From the NCBI RefSeq assembly GCF_002869765.1, contig NZ_PNOR01000017.1, positions 1 to 64,000 of the forward strand: a DNA stretch of 64,000 bases, in the 5' to 3' direction. Below the pieces are notes generated by a model. It had not been told where the DNA came from, did not search any database, and was given only the letters and a program-made list of their open reading frames with translations. The stretch is from Deinococcus planocerae. GTDB lineage: Bacteria; Deinococcota; Deinococci; Deinococcales; Deinococcaceae. A program made the position numbers and the translations under genes. Below, piece after piece: positions 57,893 to 64,000 of this stretch (its first letter is position 1; the number at the start of each line of letters is the position of its first letter).

Positions 57893-59605
57893 CTAGGCCC
57901 TCTTCATACGCGGCGTGTCGCTTCGCATGCTGCCCAGCCAGCCCCTCGCGGAGGTCACGGCCTGGTCCGTCGAGGCGCCGATCACGTCCCCGGCGGGCAC
58001 CACATGGACGGAGCCGCCCATGTCGAGCTTGCCCGCCTCCCGCAGTTGCTCGCCCACGTCCTCGTCCACCCCGCTGAGGTACAGCCGCCCGCCTACCTCC
58101 GCGAGGTCGTCGGCGTAGTCGTCGAGCACCTCAATCAGGGTGGCGCCCACCCGGGTCCGGCCCCGCAGGCGCAGCACCACCGCCGGGCGGGTGCTCCCCT
58201 GGGGGCTGGGCAGGGCTTCCCGCAGGGTCCGCGCCCCCGCGAAAAAGAGGCTGCCGTACACGTCGAGCACGATGACCTGTTCGCTGGGCAGGGTCTTCGG
58301 CGGGACAACCTCGGCCACGCGCCCGTCGGGCAGGGTGAGGCGCTCGCGCACGGTCACGTCGCTCGCCGAGGAGGACAGGAAGAGGATCACCGTCAGCCCG
58401 ACGCCCACCGCCACTGCGACGGGCACCGAGAGCACCAGCGTCGCCGCGAAGGTCACGAGGATCGCCCAGCGGGCTGCGCCACCCGTCTTCCAGATGGAGC
58501 GCACCTCGCGCGTGTTGATCGCGCTAATGCCCGCCTGAATCATCAGCGCCGCGAGGACCGCCATCGGCACCCGCCCGACGAGACTCGGAAAGAGCAACAC
58601 GATGGCGAGCATCCAGACGCCGCCGAAGATGCCCGCCCAGCGGGTGCGCGCGCCGATACTGACATTGAGCGCCGTCTGACCGACCGAGCCGCCCGCTGGG
58701 ATGCCCGAGAGCAGGCCACTCGCCGCGTTTGCCACCCCCTGCGCGATCATGTCCCGCGAGGGGTTGACCGGGCGGCCATCGGGGTTCTCCACGCTCTGGC
58801 TGACCCCCGCCCCCTGCACGGCGATCACCACCGCGAGCGAGAGGGCCGCCAGCAGCAGCGCGGGCGAGAGCAGGCCAAGGTCGGGCAGCGTCAGTGTGGG
58901 CAGGCCGCGCGGGATGGGACTCACGTCCGCCACCTGCTGCACCGCCCCCCAGCCCAGCAAAACGACCAGCAGCGTCGGCACCACCAGCGCGACCAGGGAG
59001 GCCAGCGTGGCGAGCCGGGTCCGCGCCAGCCCGAAGACGAGGGCGAGGGCCACCACGCCCGTCACGACGGTGGGCACGTTGAACTGCGCGGGGTTCCGCA
59101 GCAGGTCCACGAACTGCACAATCTCGTTCGCCCCCCGGGGGCTGTACCCCACCAACGGCGCGAGCTGATCGAGGACGAGCACCGCCGCCACCCCGGTCAG
59201 GAAGCCGGTCATCACCGCGTGCGACACGAAACGCACCAGCCTCCCCAGCCGCAGCACGCCGAAGATCGCCAGGAAGACGCCGACGAGCAGGACGAGCAGG
59301 AACAGCGCCCCGTCCCGCTGGGCCGCCGGATAGCTCGCGATGGCCTGCCCCGCCGCCAGGGCCGAGGCGGTGGTGGTGGACACCTGCATCAGTTGGGCGC
59401 TGACCAGGGCACTCCCGGCGACGGGCGCGGCGATGCTGGTGTACAGGCCATAGACCGGATTCACCCCCGCCAGCGCCGCCGAGGCCAGCCCGTCGGGGAC
59501 GCTGACCACGGCGTTGATCAATCCGGCGATGGTGTCCTGCCGCAGTTTGCCCCAGCGCGACTCGCCGGGGGCGGCCTTGGCGGTGGCGGGCATCGGGTCA
59601 CTCAT
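57893..59605 (-). CDS. SulP-family inorganic anion transporter with STAS domain
   Basis: 570 residues from ATG 59605. SulP membrane domain of about twelve to fourteen helices with the typical GLINAVVSVPDGLASAALAG start, NPVYGLYTSIAAPVAGSALV, SRDMIAQGVANAASGLLSGI and GSVGQTALNVSIGARTRWAG blocks; residues ~430-545 are a STAS domain (VIVLDVYGSLFFAGARTLRE, AVVLRLRGRTRVGATLIEVL). It should move sulfate, bicarbonate or another anion, probably with Na+ or H+. It is a tandem paralogue of the gene at 60005-61696. The REP-like hairpin between them may set different expression levels. Confidence 0.93.
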   Translation of the reverse strand: MSDPMPATAKAAPGESRWGKLRQDTIAGLINAVVSVPDGLASAALAGVNPVYGLYTSIAAPVAGSALVSAQLMQVSTTTASALAAGQAIASYPAAQRDGALFLLVLLVGVFLAIFGVLRLGRLVRFVSHAVMTGFLTGVAAVLVLDQLAPLVGYSPRGANEIVQFVDLLRNPAQFNVPTVVTGVVALALVFGLARTRLATLASLVALVVPTLLVVLLGWGAVQQVADVSPIPRGLPTLTLPDLGLLSPALLLAALSLAVVIAVQGAGVSQSVENPDGRPVNPSRDMIAQGVANAASGLLSGIPAGGSVGQTALNVSIGARTRWAGIFGGVWMLAIVLLFPSLVGRVPMAVLAALMIQAGISAINTREVRSIWKTGGAARWAILVTFAATLVLSVPVAVAVGVGLTVILFLSSSASDVTVRERLTLPDGRVAEVVPPKTLPSEQVIVLDVYGSLFFAGARTLREALPSPQGSTRPAVVLRLRGRTRVGATLIEVLDDYADDLAEVGGRLYLSGVDEDVGEQLREAGKLDMGGSVHVVPAGDVIGASTDQAVTSARGWLGSMRSDTPRMKRA

Positions 59606-60004
59606 GGTTCCTCTCCCGGCCCGTCCCTGGTGGATGATCACAGCACTGCGAGGATTTATTTCTTTTGCCTCTCCCCCTTGAACGCTTGATACGAACTGGA
59701 AATGGGCGGCAGGAGGGTTTTCGTCGTCTGGAAGCGGGGCGAGCGAGGCTCGCCACCCCTCTCCCTAACCCTCTCCCGCAAGGGGAGAGGGAACAAGAGC
59801 GCCTCCTACACATCAAATTTCCATTGCGCATCAAGCGTGCTCTGGGGGGATGTTGGGGCTCGCAGAGCTGCGCAGCAGAGGGGGTGAACGAGCCAGGCGT
59901 CCTCAGAAAATAGACCGACAAATCGCTACGGTCGTCCCCCAGCGGACTTTCCCGGCGCACCGGCCCGCTGAGGAACAGCCGCCCGCCCCGCCCCTCCTGA
60001 CGCC
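59606..60004. other. Spacer between the two SulP genes with a REP-like hairpin
   Basis: 400 bp without a gene. At 59756-59791 lies CCCCTCTCCCTAACCCTCTC followed by a GCAAG loop and GGGAGAGGG: a 9-bp stem (59769-59777 with 59783-59791). This CTCTCCC-TAACC-CTCTCCC motif is a widespread intergenic repeat in GC-rich bacteria. Near it AGCGAGGCTCGC is a second short dyad. Confidence 0.6.
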
Positions 60005-61696
60005 TCAATCCTTCCATGCCGCCACTTCGTCACGCGTTTCCACGTCGGTCCCGAATTGGCGCAGCCACTCGGCCCCCGCCGACACCGCCTCCTGCGTCGC
60101 CCCCCCGAGGATGTGACTTGCCGGGACGAGGACGACCTCCTTGTCGAGATCGAACTTGCGCGCGCGCTGGAGGCGCTCACCCACCTGCTCGTCCATCCCC
60201 GCCAGGTAGAGACGCCCGCCCGCCTCCGCCAGCTCGTGCGCGTAGTCGTTCAGGACCTCGATCAGCGTCGAACCGATCTGGTGATTCCCCCGCAGGCGCA
60301 ACACCACCACGGGACGCTCGGCCCCGGCAGGGTCCGGCAGACGGTCGCCGAGCGTGCGGGCCGCCGCGAAGAAGAGGATGCCGTAGACCTCGATCACGGT
60401 GATGCTGCGGCTCGGCAGCTTCTTCGGCGGGTCCACGATGTGAATCTCGCCGTCCTCCTGCTGCACGAGGGCCCGCACCCTCACGTCACTCGCCGCGGAG
60501 GAGAGGCTGAGCACGACCGCCGCCACGACACCGATGGCGACCGCCGCCGCCACCGAGACGAGGAGCGACGCGAGGAAAGTCACGACCAGCACCCACCGAC
60601 CCGACCCGGCGGTGCGCCAGATGGCGCCGAAGTCCGCGAAGCGGATCGCGCCGACCCCGGCCACGATCATCACGGCGGCGAGCACGGGCATGGGGACGAG
60701 GCTCACCAGGCCCGGCACCAGCAGGATGATCGCCAGCATGGACAGGCTGTGGAAGATGCCCGCCAGGCGGCTCTTGCCCCCGGCGCTCACGTTCAGCGCG
60801 GTCTGCCCGACCGAGCCGCCGGTGGGCATCCCCGACACGAGGCTCCCGGCGACGTTGGCGGCCCCCTGCGCGAACATGTCGCGCGAAGGGTTGGCCCGGC
60901 TGCCGTCCGGGTTCTTGTAGCTCTGGCTGATGCCCGCGCCCTGGATGGCGACGACGACCGCGAGGGCGAACGCCGAGAAGACCAGGTTGGCCGAGAGCAG
61001 GCTGAGGTCCGGCAGCCCGAACGGCGGCAGGCCACGCGGGATCGTACTCACGTCGGACACGATCTGGACATCGTCGGGCCGCCAGAACGCGACGATGGCG
61101 GTCGGGATCGCCAGCCCGATGAGCGAGGAGACATTGCTCAGCCGCGTCCGCGACAGCCCCACGATGATGGCGAGCGCAAGCAGCCCGACGAGGGTGGATT
61201 GAATGCTGATCTGCCCGAGGTTCCGCAGCAGGTCCACGAACTCCCCGATGCTGGTCTGCCCCTGGGGGCTGTAGCCGACGAGTTGGGCCGACTGGTCGAA
61301 GACGAGCACGAGCGCCACCCCGGAGAGAAAGGCGGTCATCACCGGGTAGGAGACGTAGCGCACCAGGCGTCCGGCCTTCAGCAGCCCGAAGATCGCCAGG
61401 AAGACGCCCGCGAGCGCGACGACGAGGAAAAGGGCTTCGGCCCGCTGATTCTCCGAGTAGCCCGCGATGGCTTGGCTCGCCGTCAGGGCGGACGCTCCGG
61501 TGGTCGCCACCTGCATCATCTGCGAGCTGGCGAGGAGGCTCCCCACGGCGGGCGCGACGGTGATGGCGTACAGGCCGAAAACCGGGTTGACGCCCGCGAG
61601 CGCCGCCGTCGCCATGCTGGACGGCACGCTCGCCACGCCGTTGACCAGCCCGGCGACGAGATCGTTGGGGAGGGTGCGCAGATTGAGACCGCTCAT
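60005..61696 (-). CDS. SulP-family inorganic anion transporter with STAS domain (second copy)
   Basis: 563 residues. Same plan as its neighbour: GLVNGVASVPSSMATAALAG, NPVFGLYAITVAPAVGSLLA, SRDMFAQGAANVAGSLVSGM, GSVGQTALNVSAGGKSRLAG, then a STAS domain (ITVIEVYGILFFAAARTLGD; VVVLRLRGNHQIGSTLIEVL). The two are clearly tandem duplicates that have diverged. It lies 36 bp downstream of the sulfatase gene on the same strand and is the most likely carrier for the sulfate released by that enzyme, or for its substrate (inference from position). Confidence 0.93.
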   Translation of the reverse strand: MSGLNLRTLPNDLVAGLVNGVASVPSSMATAALAGVNPVFGLYAITVAPAVGSLLASSQMMQVATTGASALTASQAIAGYSENQRAEALFLVVALAGVFLAIFGLLKAGRLVRYVSYPVMTAFLSGVALVLVFDQSAQLVGYSPQGQTSIGEFVDLLRNLGQISIQSTLVGLLALAIIVGLSRTRLSNVSSLIGLAIPTAIVAFWRPDDVQIVSDVSTIPRGLPPFGLPDLSLLSANLVFSAFALAVVVAIQGAGISQSYKNPDGSRANPSRDMFAQGAANVAGSLVSGMPTGGSVGQTALNVSAGGKSRLAGIFHSLSMLAIILLVPGLVSLVPMPVLAAVMIVAGVGAIRFADFGAIWRTAGSGRWVLVVTFLASLLVSVAAAVAIGVVAAVVLSLSSAASDVRVRALVQQEDGEIHIVDPPKKLPSRSITVIEVYGILFFAAARTLGDRLPDPAGAERPVVVLRLRGNHQIGSTLIEVLNDYAHELAEAGGRLYLAGMDEQVGERLQRARKFDLDKEVVLVPASHILGGATQEAVSAGAEWLRQFGTDVETRDEVAAWKD

Positions 61697-61732
61697 GGGG
61701 GCGGGCCGCTTCCTCTTATGGGGGTAGCCGGG

Positions 61733-63457
61733 TCAGTCATCCCCGCTCGCCTCGGCTTTCGCCTGCTTGTACTTCATCTCGCGGGTGCCGAACATGTTCA
61801 GGTCGAAGGGGCAGTCGTCGTCGTCCAGCTCGCGCTCGATCAGGGCGCCCAGCTTGCCCAGCATCCGCTTCAGGACCGCCGGGTCGTACCCCGGGTGGTC
61901 CAGGCTGGCGAGGTTTTCCATCTCGCCGGGGTCGTTCACCAGATCGTGCAGGGTCACGTCGCTCTGGCGGTAGAGGTCGTTCAGGTTACCGGGCCGGGCG
62001 TACTCCTGGGGGTTGAACCAGCGCACCAGCTTGTACTGACCGTCCACGACCGCGCGGAAAAAGGTCCGCCGTCCGAAATCGGGGGCACCGTACTTCTCGC
62101 CCGCCTCCTTGAGGGCCGCGTCGGGGCCGTCCTTGAAGCCCGCTCCCAGGTCGGAGACGGCGCCCAGCCCCCCGCTGGCATTCCACTCGGGGTCGAGCAT
62201 GTTCAGGCCGTCCCAGGTAATGAGTGCCCCGTCGCCCGGCTGCTGGGCACTCCCGCGCGGCCCCGGCTGCTCCGGGTGGAGGATCGCCCCGCGCAGCGAC
62301 CGCCCCCGGAGCTGCGGGTAGCGCAGGCGCATCTCGTCCTCGCCCAGCCCGGCGAAGTCGAGCAGCGTGGGCACGAGGTCCACGTGCGAGCCGACCGAGC
62401 CCGTGCGCTGGCCCTGCGGCCCGCCGGGCACGACCGCCGTCATGTTGACGATGGCGGCCTCGTCGTAGTGGATCGCGCCCTTCTGGTGCATCCCGTGGGC
62501 ACCGTTCATCTCGCCGTGGTCGCTGGTGTAGATCACGATGGTGTTCTCCCAGAGGTTCTGCCGGTCGAGCACGTCGAGAATCCGCTGGAATTCGATATCC
62601 ACCCGGCGCATACAGTTGATCAGGTAGTTGCGCCGGGACTTCCAGAGGTCGTCGCGGCCCTCGGGCGGCGCCCCGTACACCATGCGGATGTTTTCCTGGT
62701 AGGAATGCACGCCCATCGGCTGCTGCAAGAGGTCGTCGTGCACGTTGGCGGGCAACTCGGGGTCCCAGTCCTGGAAGAAGCCGAGTTTTTGCGCCGGATG
62801 CAGCATGTTCTTGAAAATGGGTCCGCCCTCGGGGAACTCGGCCTCTGAGTCCGAGTAGTAGAACATGATGTCGTGCGGGTTGACCATGCCGACGACGAGG
62901 AGCCACGGCTGGTCTATCCCCGGCGCGATGTTCTCCAGCCAGTCCGCCGTCTCGAAGGCGACCGTGCCGTCGAGCATCTCGCCCTGGAGGGGAGAGCCGA
63001 ACATGTCGCCCCACTCCTGGTAGTCGGCGAAGCCGTAGGGTTCCAGCATCCCCGGCCCCGGCTTGGACTCGCTGAGGTGCCACTTGCCCTTGAACGCCGT
63101 GTAGTACCCCTGCTCGCGCAGCATGGTGCCCAGGGTCGGCACGTCGGGCGAGAGGCCCGTCGGAATCCAGGCGAAGTTGGTGTTGTCCCACAGCCCGACC
63201 TTCTTGGCGTGCTGCCCGGTCCACATCGTCGCGCGGGACGGCGTGCAGATCGGCACGGTGCAGTAGTGGCGGTCGAAGGTGACCCCCTGATTCTGGAGGC
63301 GTTCCAGGGCGGGCAATTCCACGCCTTCCGGCAACCTCATATGCACGTCCCACTGGTCGATGCACAGGACCAGGATGTTGGGCCGCTGCTGCCCGCCGCC
63401 CTGTCCGTCCTTGGGCTGCGCTTTCTTCTGTTCGTCCCCGCCGTTTTCTTTCGCCAT
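61733..63457 (-). CDS. Sulfatase (formylglycine-dependent, cytoplasmic type)
   Basis: 574 residues from ATG 63457 (GGGAGGG upstream). Type I sulfatase: the formylglycine motif is CTPSR with Cys71, followed by ATMWTGQHAKKVGLWD; metal ligand Asp34 in LVLCIDQWD and the second metal site in VIYTSDHGEMNGAHG; KGKWHLS supplies the conserved Lys/His. No signal peptide is seen, so it probably acts in the cytoplasm on an imported sulfate ester, like choline-O-sulfatase. The Gln/Gly-rich N-terminus (KENGGDEQKKAQPKDGQGGG) is unusual. It needs a sulfatase-maturing enzyme, which is not in the window. It lies between the BASS symporter and SulP genes. Confidence 0.9.
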   Translation of the reverse strand: MAKENGGDEQKKAQPKDGQGGGQQRPNILVLCIDQWDVHMRLPEGVELPALERLQNQGVTFDRHYCTVPICTPSRATMWTGQHAKKVGLWDNTNFAWIPTGLSPDVPTLGTMLREQGYYTAFKGKWHLSESKPGPGMLEPYGFADYQEWGDMFGSPLQGEMLDGTVAFETADWLENIAPGIDQPWLLVVGMVNPHDIMFYYSDSEAEFPEGGPIFKNMLHPAQKLGFFQDWDPELPANVHDDLLQQPMGVHSYQENIRMVYGAPPEGRDDLWKSRRNYLINCMRRVDIEFQRILDVLDRQNLWENTIVIYTSDHGEMNGAHGMHQKGAIHYDEAAIVNMTAVVPGGPQGQRTGSVGSHVDLVPTLLDFAGLGEDEMRLRYPQLRGRSLRGAILHPEQPGPRGSAQQPGDGALITWDGLNMLDPEWNASGGLGAVSDLGAGFKDGPDAALKEAGEKYGAPDFGRRTFFRAVVDGQYKLVRWFNPQEYARPGNLNDLYRQSDVTLHDLVNDPGEMENLASLDHPGYDPAVLKRMLGKLGALIERELDDDDCPFDLNMFGTREMKYKQAKAEASGDD

Positions 63458-63510
63458 ACGTTCCCTCCCTAAATTTCCCGCCGTGAGCTGCCCCACGAGA
63501 TGGGTGACGA

Positions 63511-64000
63511 TCAAGCCTGCTCGGTCTGGCCCTCGTTGTCGCGGCTGAGCCTGCGGGCGAGGAAGAGCAGCATGACGATGCCCAGCGCGTTGGAGAGCGT
63601 CAGGATCACCAGCACGTTGGGGTCGCTGAAGTTCTGGGTGGCGATGATCAGCCCGGCGGCGGTGTTGCGCTGCGCGGTGCCCAGGGCGCCCACGTCCTCG
63701 GTGTGGTCCTCGCCCTTGCCCAGCACGTACCCGATGCCGAACGCCGCGAGCACGAACACGACACCGAGCAGGATGGCCCCCGTCCCCACGATGTCCAGCA
63801 TGTTGGGCAGGTAGCCGATCAGGGTCGCGCCGAGCACCACGTACAGGGCGTAGTTGCCGATCTTCGCGGCCCACGGCTGAATCGTCTTGGCGAACCCGGT
63901 CAGAAATTGCGCCAGCAGCATCCCGACCGCGATGGGAAGCAGCAGTTGCAGGAACAGCGAACGGGCGACCGCCCAGGCATTCACGCTGATCCCTTCCAGC
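63511..64000 (-). CDS. BASS-family (bile acid:Na+ symporter-like) transporter, C-terminal part
   Basis: The frame is open to the right edge of the window (LEGISVNAWAVARSLFLQLL) and ends at 63511, giving the last ~162 residues. Five membrane segments are visible: SLFLQLLLPIAVGMLLAQFL, NYALYVVLGATLIGYLPNML, AILLGVVFVLAAFGIGYVLG, RNTAAGLIIATQNFSDPNVL and LSNALGIVMLLFLARRL. The TAQRNTAAGLIIATQNF segment is a BASS/SBF-type signature. It would import an organic anion with Na+. Upstream of the sulfatase on the same strand, 53 bp apart, so the substrate may be a sulfated compound (inference). The start and N-terminal half are outside the window. Confidence 0.78.
   Translation of the reverse strand, partial: LEGISVNAWAVARSLFLQLLLPIAVGMLLAQFLTGFAKTIQPWAAKIGNYALYVVLGATLIGYLPNMLDIVGTGAILLGVVFVLAAFGIGYVLGKGEDHTEDVGALGTAQRNTAAGLIIATQNFSDPNVLVILTLSNALGIVMLLFLARRLSRDNEGQTEQA

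Overview
The window reads as part of a secondary replicon (megaplasmid or chromid) of a high-GC bacterium, most probably a Deinococcus. The reasons are the iteron-type origin with a RepA-family initiator and an adjacent parAB cassette (4.3-8.4 kb), a -10-only leaderless promoter, an excalibur-domain secreted nuclease-like protein, strong G/C third-position bias, and many small winged-helix and lipoprotein genes. The genus call is inference from gene style; no rRNA or intact tRNA is present to confirm it.

Layout. 0-3.6 kb: a regulator/MFS pair, a DUF3006/MBL-excalibur operon, and a CsoR-family regulator of the cysteine-only (CstR-like) type beside the stump of a divergent persulfide-dioxygenase-like gene. 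3.9-8.4 kb: an IS remnant, repA, an AT-rich segment, eleven helically phased 20-bp iterons, parA (with an N-terminal DNA-binding domain), parB and a perfect 28-bp palindrome. 8.4-12.9 kb: a damaged stretch with a frameshifted M48 protease, an MFS gene with two in-frame amber codons and a divergent, twice-frameshifted SgrR-like regulator. 13-21.6 kb: secreted lipoproteins (subtilase, beta-helix protein, a small lipoprotein, an SGNH/apiosidase-like fusion, a ricin-lectin/SGNH fusion). 22.3-33.9 kb: a complete 4-hydroxybenzoate/protocatechuate branch of the 3-oxoadipate pathway (pobA; pcaHG, pcaB, fused pcaDC, fused pcaIJ, pcaF) with two IclR regulators, one frameshifted. 34-40.1 kb: dinB, an amidase, an SDR, small membrane proteins and an AraC-type regulator. 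40.8-44.5 kb: a photolyase-family/uracil-DNA glycosylase fusion, a tiny divergent CRISPR-like repeat cluster without cas genes, and a tyrosine recombinase. 45-50.6 kb: Uma2, a cupin remnant, and a GntR-controlled peptide-type ABC importer. 50.7-57.9 kb: a methyltransferase, truncated permease and dioxygenase fragments meeting tail to tail, hydrolase, membrane proteins, an AI-2E transporter, an SDR and DUF421. 57.9-64 kb: two SulP anion transporters, a sulfatase and a BASS symporter (cut by the window edge), all on the minus strand.

How it works together. RepA, iterons and ParAB maintain the replicon. The pob/pca block converts 4-hydroxybenzoate to succinyl-CoA plus acetyl-CoA. The right end looks like a sulfate-ester hydrolysis and anion-transport module. 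Accessory repair functions (DinB, the photolyase-UDG fusion) sit in the middle.

Many reading frames are broken: single-base shifts in G/C runs, two nonsense codons, internal deletions and truncations. Some may be assembly errors; others (the truncations with clean junctions) look like genuine decay. All calls come from reading the sequence; no database search was run.
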